This document shows, piece after piece, positions 18,087 through 28,400 of a stretch of 64,000 nt of DNA (its first letter is position 1; each line of letters begins with the position of its first letter). Below the pieces are notes generated by a model that was given only the letters and a program-made list of their open reading frames with translations, was not told the DNA's origin and searched no databases. The translations under genes and the position numbers were made by a program. This stretch comes from Flavobacterium phragmitis (lineage in GTDB: Bacteria; Bacteroidota; Bacteroidia; Flavobacteriales; Flavobacteriaceae). Where the stretch lies: assembly GCF_900112575.1 (NCBI RefSeq), contig NZ_FOMH01000004.1, positions 219,066-283,065 on the forward strand, written 5' to 3'.

Positions 18087-18956
18087 TTGAAAAAGAATAT
18101 ACTATTTGTCGTAAATCCAATATCGGGAGATTTGGATAAATCTGAATTAATAGAAGCTGTAGAAGAGTTTGCAACGACCAATCATTTTGATTTGGAAGTG
18201 TATGAAACAACAGGAAAAAATGACCAAAAAGAAATACAATCTATATATAAAGAATATAATCCTGAACGAATTATTGTAGCCGGCGGAGACGGAACCATTA
18301 AAATGGTTGCCGAAGCTGTGGAAGAATATGATGTTATAATCGGGATTTTACCTGCTGGTTCTGCAAACGGACTTTCGGTTGATTTGAATTTGCCTCAGGG
18401 AATTGAAGAAAACCTCAAAATAGCATTTTTGAGTCATTATATCGAAATGGATATGATTTGTATCAACGGCAAAAAAAGCATTCATTTAAGCGATCTGGGA
18501 TTAAATGCTAATCTGGTTAAAAATTACGAGCAAAGTGATGTACGTGGTTTTTGGGGATATGCTTTGCAGGCTTTCACGACTTTAAAAGAATCAGAAGATC
18601 CGTTTGTGGCAACTATTTCGGCAAACAACAAAACAGTGGAACATACAGCAAGAATGATTGTCATAGCCAATTCGCAGAAATACGGAACAGGAGTAATCAT
18701 CAATCCAAACGGAGCGATGAATGACGGAAAGTTTGAATTGGTGATTTTAAAAAGTCTGGATTTATTATTAATCGGAAAAATTATTACGGGCAATATGCCA
18801 ATTGATTCCGAGGATATCGTCATTATTTCAACAGATAAAGCCGAAATAAAAACCGATTATCCTGTTAACTTTCAAATTGACGGAGAATATTGCGGGGCAC
18901 AGACTTCTTTGGAAATTCATATTCTGCATAAACAGATGAAAATTGCGGTGCCTTAA
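18087..18956 (+). CDS. Diacylglycerol/lipid kinase family protein
   Basis: A 289-residue DAGK_cat-type kinase. Motifs are FVVNPISG near the N-terminus (8-15), the nucleotide-binding GGDGT (66-70), LPAGSANGLSVDL (glycine-rich loop) and IVIANSQKYGTGVIINPNG. These enzymes phosphorylate diacylglycerol or related lipids (YegS/DgkB/BmrU group); the substrate cannot be decided. The start is a TTG at 18087 (MKKNILFVVNP), as no ATG precedes the first strand. Divergent from the App1-like phosphatase. Confidence 0.9.
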   Translation: MKKNILFVVNPISGDLDKSELIEAVEEFATTNHFDLEVYETTGKNDQKEIQSIYKEYNPERIIVAGGDGTIKMVAEAVEEYDVIIGILPAGSANGLSVDLNLPQGIEENLKIAFLSHYIEMDMICINGKKSIHLSDLGLNANLVKNYEQSDVRGFWGYALQAFTTLKESEDPFVATISANNKTVEHTARMIVIANSQKYGTGVIINPNGAMNDGKFELVILKSLDLLLIGKIITGNMPIDSEDIVIISTDKAEIKTDYPVNFQIDGEYCGAQTSLEIHILHKQMKIAVP

Positions 18957-18994
18957 AATTTCTGTAATAAATATTCATTTTCATTTTTGTTTGT

Positions 18995-19044
18995 TGAAAT
19001 TGTCATCGTCATTGTCATTGAAATTGCCATAGTCATTGAAATTG
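18995..19044. repeat. Short imperfect tandem repeat (ATTGTCAT/ATTGAAATTG)
   Basis: A run of TCATTGTCATTGAAATTG-like units with a 6- to 9-base period between two convergent genes. Simple low-complexity DNA. Confidence 0.6.
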
Positions 19045-19051
19045 AAAAATC

Positions 19052-20197
19052 TTATTTAAACGGATTTCGTTCCTGCCATTCTGTTTTTGGTTCCAGATAA
19101 TTAAAAAACCTCGAAATGTTATGGTTGATTAAAGCATTGCTATGCGTAATTAAGCCATACATTTTGACAGGTTTTGCGCCGACAGAACTTTTTATTTCGA
19201 GTGCGGTTCTGGCAAATACAATTTCTTTAAATCCTTTTTTAATAGAATAAGCAATCATGTCGTAGAGCATGTTTAAATACAGCATTTTCTCGCGTTGAAT
19301 ACTTTCGTCGTAACCCAGAAAATAAGTATCCATGGTATCGCCGTTTTTGATGAGTGTATTGAATCCAATAAGTTTTTCATTTATGAAATAACCATACAAT
19401 AAAAACTTATCTCCCATGATTTCTTTGAAGAAACTAAAATGATTTCGTGCCAAGAAAAAGGTGTTAAACGGAGCATTTTTAGCGACATGAAAGTACAAAT
19501 CGTAAATAACATCTTCATATTGTCTAATGTCGGTTAATGACATTTGCTGTTTGATGATTCCTTCAGATTTCTTTCGCGCTCTTTTATATTGATCTCTGTA
19601 TTTTTTTGACAAAGCTTCGATATAATCCTGTTCACTTTTCCAATTTTCCTTTATTTCAAAAACCATATTAGGCTGAGTCGAAAACGTATAATTGTTTTTA
19701 AACTCGGCTTGCAGTGGTTTTATTTCTTCAGCAGTAAAATCTTTTACGCTTGTAATGTGGACTTTTTTTCCGCTTTCTTTTAAATCTTTTTTAAGCTGGT
19801 TTATGGCTTTGTGAAGCGTTTTAATCCCTTTTGATTCTTTAATTTTTTTATCAAATACAAAAGCATTTTGTCCAGTCAGCATATTGTTACCGACGAATAA
19901 AACGTGTGAAGCAAAGTTTTTAAGTGCAAAATTTCTAACCGAAGTTTTGAGGCATTTGTCTCGCTCTCCGAATGATTCCAGTTTTTCGGCAAATAGAAAT
20001 TGCGTTAAAACGATGCCGACAAGTTTTTCATCTTCAAAAAGACCGATAAAATGACAAGTCATGTTTACTGGAGAAGAATTTTCCAGAACTTCCAGATATT
20101 CGCGAGTTAAAAAGATATTGTCAACAGCCAGCGAATTCCATTCTAATGGTAATAATGAAGCGCTTTTGTAAATCTGGAAAGAATAAGTTGTATTCAA
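19052..20197 (-). CDS. GNAT/FemAB-like acyltransferase-fold protein
   Basis: A 381-residue cytoplasmic protein with two acyltransferase-like halves. Recognisable pieces are KKYRDQYKRARKK, LYFHVAKNAPFNTFFLARNHFSFF, FLLYGYFINEKLIGFNTLIKNGDTMDTYFLGYDES, and LYLNMLYDMIAYSIKKGFKEIVFARTALEIKSSVGAKP. The layout fits the FemAB-like branch of the GNAT superfamily (peptidoglycan or amino-acyl transfer), but the donor and acceptor are unknown. It stands alone: a terminator (20268-20304) separates it from the DUF1761 gene upstream. Confidence 0.75.
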   Translation of the reverse strand: MNTTYSFQIYKSASLLPLEWNSLAVDNIFLTREYLEVLENSSPVNMTCHFIGLFEDEKLVGIVLTQFLFAEKLESFGERDKCLKTSVRNFALKNFASHVLFVGNNMLTGQNAFVFDKKIKESKGIKTLHKAINQLKKDLKESGKKVHITSVKDFTAEEIKPLQAEFKNNYTFSTQPNMVFEIKENWKSEQDYIEALSKKYRDQYKRARKKSEGIIKQQMSLTDIRQYEDVIYDLYFHVAKNAPFNTFFLARNHFSFFKEIMGDKFLLYGYFINEKLIGFNTLIKNGDTMDTYFLGYDESIQREKMLYLNMLYDMIAYSIKKGFKEIVFARTALEIKSSVGAKPVKMYGLITHSNALINHNISRFFNYLEPKTEWQERNPFK

Positions 20198-20267
20198 GAG
20201 TGTGAACTAATTTCGTCAAAATTAGATAATATTTGGAATAACTGAATTTCTTTAAGTTATTATTAAG

Positions 20268-20304
20268 AAAAACCCATTTGAGTTTTGGTCTCAAACGGGT
20301 TTTT
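20268..20304 (-). terminator. Terminator after the DUF1761 gene
   Basis: AAAAACCCATTTGAG pairs with CTCAAACGGGTTTTT around a 7-base loop; A and T tracts on both sides allow function on either strand. Confidence 0.75.
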
Positions 20305-20319
20305 GATATTCTGTCTTAA

Positions 20320-20808
20320 TTATGCAAAACCGCAGACAATACCACCCATCAAAGTCAGCGTAATTAACCAGTATCCGGTATGGATAAAAATATATTTCCA
20401 AGATTTTCTTTCAAATAAACCATTAATTCCAATTAACGGAAATGCGAAAAATAAACCAGACATAAATCCGTGTAATGCTCCATGTTTAAAAGTTCTGTAA
20501 GCCATTCCGTAATCAGCCATAAAAGCAGCGAAAGAAGGTTTAGCACTGTCTATCAACGGCGGGCCTCCAACCATTCCGATTGCTCCAGACTGATGAATTG
20601 TAAGCGACATTAAAGTCATGGTAATCATTAACGAAAAAATGTACGTTAGTCCGAAAATTTTAAGCATATTTCCTTTTCGAAGTTCTTCTTGTGTGAGGTT
20701 GTTTTCTTTCATCCAGATGGTTCCGAACACTTTTGGGCTGTACCAGATAAAACCGACAACGAGTGTGACAATTGCAGAGATAAGCAATGCGACGAAGTTA
20801 ATTTTCAT
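20320..20808 (-). CDS. DUF1761 membrane protein
   Basis: A 162-residue protein with four hydrophobic segments. The family motif VGFIWYSPKVFGTIWMKE is in the first helix region, followed by ALHGFMSGLFFAFPLIGINGLFERKSWKYIFIHTGYW near the end. This is the DUF1761 pattern; the function is not known. A -7 box TACATTTG lies 28 bases upstream. A terminator follows, so it is probably monocistronic. Confidence 0.87.
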   Translation of the reverse strand: MKINFVALLISAIVTLVVGFIWYSPKVFGTIWMKENNLTQEELRKGNMLKIFGLTYIFSLMITMTLMSLTIHQSGAIGMVGGPPLIDSAKPSFAAFMADYGMAYRTFKHGALHGFMSGLFFAFPLIGINGLFERKSWKYIFIHTGYWLITLTLMGGIVCGFA

Positions 20809-20835
20809 AATATGAGGTTTTTAGAATTAGTTAGT

Positions 20836-20843
20836 CAAATGTA
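20836..20843 (-). promoter_or_regulatory. -7 box for the DUF1761 gene
   Basis: TACATTTG on the minus strand matches TAnnTTTG and lies 28 bases before the ATG. Confidence 0.5.
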
Positions 20844-20970
20844 GTCAAAAAACAAATACTCATTTTAGATTTTTGTAAAGTGCTATAAATCTTGTTAATA
20901 ATAATTTTATTAACAGTTTGTCGATATTATGCGAATATTATCTATGAAATATATAAATTCGTAAAATAAA

Positions 20971-21157
20971 TTAAGAGCTAAAATCTTGCAATACTAAACA
21001 AGAATGAAAAAGCTCTTTTTCTAACCAAAAACCAAAAAATAAATTACAATGTTTACGAAAAATTAATCGTGCTTATGAATGAATTTTACACTCGTTAAAA
21101 AAGTTGATTAAATATATTTAGTTAATTGCTGAAACCGTAACTCGTTACGGTTTTTTG
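20971..21157 (+). ncRNA. Gene-free stretch with two terminator-like hairpins; possible small RNA
   Basis: Within the gap 20809-21310, two rightward terminator-like structures stand with no gene in front. A nested hairpin runs 20973-21020 (AAGAGCT / AGCTCTT enclosing TCTTG / CAAGA, then T5). A compact one runs 21132-21156 (AAACCGTAA CTCG TTACGGTTT, then T3). Independent terminators without an open reading frame suggest a short transcript; no known RNA family is recognised. Confidence 0.3.
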
Positions 21158-21310
21158 TTTTTTAAGCACAAGAGGTTCTTTGAAAAAATAACATTTAATT
21201 TAGAAAGGAATTTTTTATGTTTGTCTAAAATTTTATAACTTTAATACAAGTACCCAAAGAAGCAAGGTTTGTATTAACCACGCTATTACTAATTTTAATA
21301 AACAGAAATT

Positions 21311-21616
21311 ATGACACTGCAATATCAAGGTGAGCAATACGGAAAAAAGACCACTTTTACCATTAGAATTATTGGAAATAACTTATCAAAAAGTAGTTCA
21401 AATTACCAAATCGATCTTTTGGTAGGCGACAAAAAACTTCCGACTTTTACAAGCGAGATTCACCAGAGTCTTTCAAATTGTTTAAAAGAAATCTATTTGT
21501 TCAGAAAACATAACGGAATCCAATTTGACGAGTCAACAGAGAAGATTGTTTCGCTTTTTGTTCCTTATGATAAAGTGTTGTACAACTACAATAAATATGC
21601 TTTGTTTAGAGCATAA
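21311..21616 (+). CDS. Hypothetical protein, 101 aa
   Basis: Small soluble protein MTLQYQGEQYGKKTTFTIRI..., alternating beta-strand-like segments followed by a helix (IHQSLSNCLKEIYLFRKHNG). No family is recognised. It has normal codon use for the window, and a strong hairpin terminator (21637-21669) starts 21 bases after its stop, which supports a real transcript. The upstream 150 bases are AT-rich, with a TTTG at 21220-21223 and a weak -7-like TAACTTTA. Confidence 0.7.
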   Translation: MTLQYQGEQYGKKTTFTIRIIGNNLSKSSSNYQIDLLVGDKKLPTFTSEIHQSLSNCLKEIYLFRKHNGIQFDESTEKIVSLFVPYDKVLYNYNKYALFRA

Positions 21617-21636
21617 ATTTTTCTCAAAATAAGAAG

Positions 21637-21669
21637 AAAAAAGACCATTTGGAAAGATGGTCTTTTTTT
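21637..21669 (+). terminator. Terminator after the 101-aa gene
   Basis: AAAAAAGACCAT and ATGGTCTTTTTT form a 12-base stem around TTGGAAAG. Confidence 0.85.
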
Positions 21670-21686
21670 ATGGGCTTATTGAAAAT

Positions 21687-21715
21687 AAAAAAGCTCCAGA
21701 TTTCTCTGAAGCTTT
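21687..21715 (-). terminator. AGCTCCAGA-family terminator after tRNA-Glu
   Basis: AAAAGCTCCAGA TTT CTCTGAAGCTTTT, one of six near-identical hairpins in the window (others at 37241, 39700, 48896, 50945, 54445). It serves the leftward tRNA gene. Confidence 0.8.
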
Positions 21716-21727
21716 TGTTTTGTTAAG

Positions 21728-21799
21728 TAGTCCGTGGGGGAATCGAACCCCCCTTACCAGGATGAAAACCTGGCGTCCTAACCGATAGACGAACGGACC
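21728..21799 (-). tRNA. tRNA-Glu (anticodon TTC)
   Basis: The complement folds into a cloverleaf. The acceptor GGTCCGT pairs with ACGGACT (first pair G-U), and the anticodon stem CCAGG/CCTGG encloses TTTTCAT with anticodon TTC. The T arm is GGGGG TTCGATT CCCCC. The gene is 72 bases with no encoded CCA. A -7 box TAATTTTG lies at 21819-21826, and a terminator of the AGCTCCAGA family follows. Confidence 0.96.
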
Positions 21800-21818
21800 T
21801 GCTTTGCTATTGCGGGTG

Positions 21819-21826
21819 CAAAATTA
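21819..21826 (-). promoter_or_regulatory. -7 box for tRNA-Glu
   Basis: TAATTTTG on the minus strand; the following GCACCCGCA leader resembles the leaders of both initiator tRNA genes. The rest of the gap up to 22181 shows nothing beyond AT-rich DNA. Confidence 0.6.
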
Positions 21827-22181
21827 GAACTAATTTTGAATTATACAATAGGCTTTTGAAAAAAACTTTCTTTTGCTATTTCTAAAATATCTTTTTTAAA
21901 GCTGTCAATTTACAAATGAAAATAGTTAGATAAAATGTATTTATTTGATTTGTAATTGCTTCTTCAATGTTTATGTAGTGAGAACGAGAATTTTTATTGA
22001 GATTAAATTTTTTTCTGAAATTTTAAATTTTAAAGAATATTATTGCTTTTGAAAGAATATTCTTTTGCTTTTGTTTTTTGAAAATTCCAGTACAAATCTT
22101 AGTAAGTGATTTTATTGGTAATTTTTCAAATCTTTGATGAAAAATGAAGTAGAAATGGCAGAATCAAAAATCTAATACTGT

Positions 22182-22222
22182 AAAAAAAGCCTGCAGAATG
22201 TTGAATGTTTCTGCAGGCTTTG
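22182..22222 (-). terminator. Terminator after the T9SS-signal protein
   Basis: AAAGCCTGCAGAA and TTCTGCAGGCTTT form a 13-base stem with a 10-base loop, and an A tract gives the U tail on the minus strand. Confidence 0.85.
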
Positions 22223-22246
22223 ATGTTATTTTATTTGACTGAATGA

Positions 22247-23083
22247 TTAAAAAATGACCTTTTTCGTTATGGTTTTTCCATTTTCTAATATTGTTTTAAC
22301 GAGTAGTATTTGAGCTTCAGCTTGAATGTTGTTGATCTCTAAGTTGGATGCATCTATTTTTTGACTGCTGTGAAGTAGTTTTCCAGTGATGTCAAAAACA
22401 GAAACCTCTTTTAAGAGGGCATCACGAGAGTTTATGGTGATGATGTTGTTTCTTGAAACCACGGTTAATTCTTGGGTTATAGTGCCAGGTTCATCCAGTC
22501 CTAAATTCTTGTTTTCTTGATATCGTATTTCAAAACGATTATCGAATCTTCCTTTCTGTGTAGAAAAGGTGTAGCCGCCGTTTCTTAGATTATGGATTGT
22601 GCCCGTCTCCTTATCTAATATGTAGATATTCATATTGGTTAAATCTCCATCAGCACGATCAATCGATATTTTAAGATTTCCTGTAATTGATGATCTGTAT
22701 CCAAGCGTAATTATGTCTGTTTGCTGCAATGGCAGAGCACGTCCCTGAATGACTAATTTTTTGTTTTCGTTAATGCTGTAAAAATCTGCGGGTAAATAAG
22801 CGTCCATAGATAACGAGTCAAAATTAACATCCCAGCCATTGGTAGCTCCCGTTATATAACCAATTAAAAGCTGTTTGAAAATACCGTCTTCATTGGTTAA
22901 ATTAAGCCACACGCGATGTCTCTCTATTTGAGCTTTATTGCTTGAACTGGGAAAGTATAAGGTTTTTAAATTCTTGAAGGAACGCTCCGAAGGGACAGCT
23001 GCATATTGAGCGGTCATAGGATATAATAAAAGGAAAAGCTGTAATGCAAAAAAAGGCGCATAGGATGAGTAAAGTTTTTTCAT
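22247..23083 (-). CDS. Secreted protein with T9SS type A-like C-terminal domain
   Basis: A 278-residue protein from the ATG at 23083, giving MKKLYSSYAPFFALQLFLLLYPMTAQ, a clear signal peptide. An in-frame ATG at 23158 would put 25 hydrophilic residues in front and is less likely. The middle is beta-rich without a recognised domain (RHRVWLNLTNEDGIFKQLLI). The last about 75 residues (VVSRNNIITINSRD, EVSVFDITGKLLHSS, ILLVKTILENGKTITKKVIF) match the T9SS type A sorting domain layout. A strong hairpin terminator follows. It would be exported by the T9SS whose core genes lie at 7166-13080. Confidence 0.82.
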   Translation of the reverse strand: MKKLYSSYAPFFALQLFLLLYPMTAQYAAVPSERSFKNLKTLYFPSSSNKAQIERHRVWLNLTNEDGIFKQLLIGYITGATNGWDVNFDSLSMDAYLPADFYSINENKKLVIQGRALPLQQTDIITLGYRSSITGNLKISIDRADGDLTNMNIYILDKETGTIHNLRNGGYTFSTQKGRFDNRFEIRYQENKNLGLDEPGTITQELTVVSRNNIITINSRDALLKEVSVFDITGKLLHSSQKIDASNLEINNIQAEAQILLVKTILENGKTITKKVIF

Positions 23084-23797
23084 AATCTGATAATGTAAAA
23101 AAATAATAAAAAGGCTTTTTCGATACCCACTTTCAGTAAATTCTATATTATCCTCCACAGAAAAAACACAAACAGAATCGATGGTTGGTCGATACTGAAA
23201 CTTAAAAAAAATTAAATTGAAGCGTAGTTTTTTCTCTATATGGATAATTTTTAAAATTTATTCTGATTCGCTAATAAAAAAAAGATGTACTGTAAAAAAC
23301 AAAGTTGAGTCTAGTTTTTGTGTATTACATCGGTTTTTTTAGTCGTTTATCGATTGTATATTACATAAAGATCCGAATTTGTTCACAAATCAAAAAATGC
23401 AAAAAAAGCTTTTATTACCTTAAAAATGCTATTTTGGAATATAATGTCTTGATGGTTATGTTTAATTCCTACAAGTTCTATTTTATACCCATGTTTTGCA
23501 GTTATGTTATAAAGAAACAGTTGAAGTTGTCTTTGATTTTGGACAGTTTCGTGATTTTTACGTTTTTTCTTTTTTCAAAAATCAACTTGAAATTGGAAAA
23601 TGAGGTTTGTTTTCAAGTAAGGAAATTTATGAGGTGAAAGTTTTTAAATTATTTGTTTAAAAGCGTCTGTGTCTTGTGTTGAGGATTTGTATTGGTGGCT
23701 TAACAGTAAGATACAAAAAAATAAAGCTTTACGGAATCACGTAAAGAACTTAAATAGGGTTAAATTATATTCGCGCATAATTATTTATTTTATAAAG
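23084..23797. other. Gene-free AT-rich stretch before the RHS block
   Basis: About 700 bases with no convincing gene. The longest frame (23305-23637) encodes a Phe/Ile/Lys/Tyr-rich string typical of translated AT-rich DNA. A repeated TGTATTACAT / TGTATATTACAT motif occurs near 23320 and 23354. TATATTCG at 23767-23774 is a one-mismatch -7 box for the downstream operon. Confidence 0.5.
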
Positions 23798-23803
23798 ATG
23801 CTT

Positions 23804-25455
23804 ATGCGGAAACTCTACTTACTGCTCCTTTTTTAGTGCCCTATTTCAATTATTCCCAAGATATTCTCTGGGAGAAATCCTATGGTGGAACACATGCCGA
23901 TTACCTTTTTGATGCACAGCCGACGGCAGATTACGGATTTATACTGGCAGGAAGTTCTCTTTCTGACAAGACAGGAAATAAAGACCAGGAAAATCACGGC
24001 GATTTGGATTTCTGGATCTGGAAAATGAAAGAAAACGGAGATCTGGACTGGCAGAAAAGCTTCGGCGGCTCCGGTTTTGATCTTCTTCACAGCATTAAGA
24101 ATACCAGGGACGGCGGATTTCTCCTTGCAGGAACTTCAAGTTCTGCAAAAAGTTTTCAGAAAAAAGAAAACTGCAAAGGACTCTCGGATTTCTGGATTAT
24201 AAAACTTGATGCTGCAGGCGGAGAGCAGTGGCAGAGAACCATTGGCGGCAGCGGACAGGAAGAACTGCTCTGCGCATTCCAGACCAAAGACGGCGGTTAT
24301 ATTTTAGGAGGTTCTTCAAGCTCCAGCCCCCAGTCTGTAACCAGTTCCAAATTTGACGAAAAATCTTTTGTTTCGGATCCTTATGCTAAATCTGAAAAAA
24401 GCAGGGGAAATATGGATTACTGGATTATCAAGTTAAATCAGCAGGGAGTTATTGAATGGCAGAAAACTTATGGCGGTAAATATTCTGATTTACTGCGAAG
24501 CATGGAGCAGACTGCCGATAACGGCTACATATTGGCAGGTTATTCCAATTCTCCGGTATCCGGCGATAAAACAGAAGCAAATAAGGGAGTAGGTGATTAC
24601 TGGATTGTGAAGATAAATGATACTGGACAAATTCAGTGGCAGAAAACATACGGTGGTGACGGCGATGACCAGCCTTATGTGATCCACCAGACTAAAGAGG
24701 GCGGTTATATTGTGGGAGGAAACTCAAACAGTTCGAATACATTAACTTCTCAGGGAGGCATTGTGGGGAATGGAACAGATTACTGGGTTTTAAGACTGGA
24801 TGAAGAAGGCGGTGTAATCTGGAGCAAAACATTCGATTACGGAAAAGTTGATATCCTCACTTCGTTGGTTGAAAACAATGACCAGACTTATTTAATCGGT
24901 GGTCATGCACGAAATTCAGGACCTAAATCGGGCGGAGGCCTGGCTTCAAAAGCGGCCGGTGCGCTGGTAAAAGAAAAAGATGGAATTAATGATTATATCG
25001 CTTTAAAAATCAATGATCAGGGAGAGGAAGTCTGGAGTAAAACAGTTGGAAGCGGAGGCGAGGATATTCTGCGGAAGCTGGTTGAAACCAGAGACGGAGG
25101 TTATCTGATGGCCGGAACTTCCAACGGATCTTCGAAAGATAAAAATTCCAGTATCGGGGCTAATGATTTCTGGGTGGTAAAACTGAAAGATAAAGCCAAA
25201 GTCGAAAAAGTAAAAGCTAGTATTGAAGCTATTCCAAATCCTGTTTCAACTTATACTAATGTTATTATCGGCTACGATTTTAATAAAGGAACTGCTTCTG
25301 TTATAGATATCTTAGGAAGAACACTCCAAAGGTTCGATATTTCCAGTAGGACTGTGCCTGTTGATATGACTTATTATCCCGAAGGCGTCTACATCATAAA
25401 GATTCAGACTGATGTAAAAACGGAATCTGTGAAAGTTATTAAAATGATTAAATAA
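23804..25455 (+). CDS. Seven-repeat propeller-like T9SS protein; signal peptide out of frame by one T
   Basis: The long frame (23836-25455) begins at residue PYFNYSQDILWEKSYGG with no signal peptide. Just upstream, ATG at 23804 (or 23798) gives MRKLYLLLLF, a classical signal-peptide start, then hits TAG at 23834. One extra T in the T6 run 23829-23834 would fuse them into MRKLYLLLLFLVPYFNYSQD, an ideal signal sequence with the mature end at Q. The body holds seven repeats of the type W-x-K-x-Y/F-G-G-x-x-x-D with GGYILAGSS and DFWIIKL, as expected for a seven-bladed beta-propeller. The last 75 residues (AIPNPVSTYTNVIIGY ... GVYIIKIQT ... VKVIKMIK) are a T9SS type A sorting domain. It heads the RHS operon. 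Confidence 0.8.
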
Positions 25456-25462
25456 AAAAAGA

Positions 25463-28400
25463 ATGATTAAAACTTTCTTAACTCTTACCAAAAGCATAAT
25501 GCATCATAAAATAAAGATAAAAATAAGCCTGATATTCTTACTGCTCACAACTGTAATATATTCTCAGGAAGATACAAAACCCCAGCTGCCCAATATAAAT
25601 CCGCCTTCGCCCGAATCCTTTATGTTTGCCCAATACGGTAAAAACGGCATAAACGAATATTCAGGAAAACTAAGTGCCTCAATTCCTTTATATGAATATA
25701 CGGCAGGAATGTTAAAAATGCCAATTACTTTGAATTATTCTGGTGCAGGTGTTAAGGTAGAAGATATTTCAACCTGGGCAGGAATGAACTGGAACCTAAG
25801 TGTGGGAGGTGTAATTACCAGAGAAATTAGAGATGGTCTCGATGAAGTAAATTACAATAGAAATTTCATAGATGAAAACAACCTGAAAAATAATGCAAAT
25901 GATTTATGTCAGCCTAATTCTCAGTTTTATTGGAGTATGGCCAGAAATGACGCTGCTTACAATACTGAGGTTGATATTTTCAATTTCAATTTTATGGGAT
26001 ATTCAGGAAGTTTTTATTTAGATGTAAATTTTAATCCTGTATATATTGAAAATGAAAACGAGTTGAAAATAGAAATTACAGGAGGAAACAGTGCAGCAAA
26101 TCTCGTTAATAACAAAGCATTTACCATAACGACACCCGACGGGATTAAATATTATTTTGGAGGAAATGAAACCGAATCGACGATGGTGGTTTCAGGTGCT
26201 CATTCCATAAATTCAGATGGTGTTACTTCATTTTTTCTGTATAAGGTTGTTCATCCCGTAAATGGAACAATTATTTTGGAGTATGACAACATGGTTCCAA
26301 AAGCACAGCATTTAAGCAAAAGCTATGACATGAATACCCATTATTATTCAAATAATTTTGGTACAACGCTGCTTTATGTGACTCCTTTTGTAGAAAGAAA
26401 ATTTACCACTAAAATATTAAGTCCCAAAAGACTGAAAAAAATCAAAAGTTTGGATAACGACTTTGAAGTTTCGTTTGTCAGGACAGATTACAATAACTAT
26501 AATTTTACCAGTGTTTTAAATTCTATTATTGTAACAAGGACAAATTTCCCTAACAGGTTAGTAAAAAAAATCAATTTTAAACATGAAGCTAAAACGGCTC
26601 CAGACAAAGAAACTGATTTTTTGAAAGCGTCTCGTTTTTTCTTGATGGAATTGGAAATAAACAAAGAACTTGATCCTGTTGGAGACAAATATGAAAAATA
26701 TGTTTTTGAATATGATGATCCGTTTGGTCTGCCGGACAGAATGTCCAATGCGCGAGATGCTGTGGGATATTTTAACGGAAAAAATTTAAATACATCATTG
26801 ATCCCTTTACCAAGCTCTCTTTATACTTTTAACCAGCCAGAAAATTTTGCCGATCTGACACCTTCTTTTGGTCATGCAAAAAAAGGGAGTCTGACAAAAA
26901 TCATCTATCCTACGAAGGGGTATTCCAAGTTTGAGTATGAGCCAATACAAGCCAGAAAGGAAAGTGATATTACGTATGGGCTTCAGATTAGCAGTTACAT
27001 TCAAAATATTTTCGAATATCCTTATGAAATGACGCTTCCCGGATATAATAATTTATCTGAAGGATATATCGATTTTCCAACGATAACGACAAATCAGACT
27101 ATTCAGTTTAAATTAAATCTTAAAGTTTCTGAGCATTCCAACACTTCTACGATGGCAGGCAAAGGGGTAGAGTTCATTGTTACAGATGTCACTACTGGGC
27201 AGGTTACAAATTTTACAAAAGTTTATCCTTTAATTGGATATCCTGATTTTTATGAATACACATTTGCAGTAGGACATAATTACACTTTTAAATTACGATT
27301 CAAGGACAACTATACAACCCCTAGCGATTATCAGGCAATACAATGTACAGTTGACTTTACTGTTGCTGGAAATAACACATTAGTAGAAGGGGCAGGTGTA
27401 AGGCTTAAAAGAGACATAAATTATAATGAATCAGGAGCTCAGACTGACTCTAAAAGATATTATTATGGAACTATTAATGGAGGATATAATGATGTTTCAA
27501 CATTTCCTGATTTTGAATATTATCCAAGCGTTTCATTGGTAAAAGGAGGTGCAGAACCGGTAGGAAATGGTGGAACATCATTTACGGTATCCGCGTCATT
27601 TTCATCTGAAATTGCGACCAGAACGGGGAAACGAAAAGAGAGCCCTGAAAAATTTCCGGTTGTTTCCATCAGCTATGGCGGAGATAATTTTGAGAATGGA
27701 GGAATAGAAAAAACTTTTTTAAATGTTGAAGATGGATTTTCGTTTACTAAAAAAATAATAAATATAAATGATGGGTGCTTTAGAGCTTTAGGAGGAATTT
27801 ACTGTGGAGCTCCACCAGAGTCTGGAATTCCCCAAAGTGCAAACATAATTAGAAAAAATTTTAAAACTAATGAGAAAACCAATCATTTGGTTTTTAATGG
27901 GAAGTTGGTCAGCGAAAGGACTTATGTAAATAAAAATAGTTCCTTGTTTAAAATCAAAGAACAGATTACAAATTACAATTTAAATGAAAAATTAGATAAG
28001 AAGGTTACAAATTTTGTTGGCCGGGTTATGGTTGATGACATGGCAGAAAGAAATTCGTGTAGTCCAGATATGACACCGCCTTTTTATAGTTCATTGGCTG
28101 CCTGTTATTTTGGATATTATTATACGAATGTTTATAATTTTAACTTAAAAAACATTACTACAGTAGACTATATTGATCCTGTACCACTAAGCAGTTATGT
28201 AAAAGTATATGACAACTATTCGTCTCTTTTGATATCACCGGACTTATTATCAGAAGGTTTGTCAGAAGAAACCAGAGTAGATCAATCGGCTGTAGAGTCA
28301 TCATTTAAAAAAATAATTACGACACAGGACTATGAATACAATACGCTCCGCGGTCTGCCAAATAAAGTGACGGCTTCTACGAGTGAAGGTACAAACAAGA

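Noticed and set aside
23305..23637. A 110-codon open frame before the RHS block
   Set aside because: Its composition is Phe/Ile/Lys/Tyr-rich as expected for translated AT-rich DNA, with no ribosome-binding site, motif or terminator.
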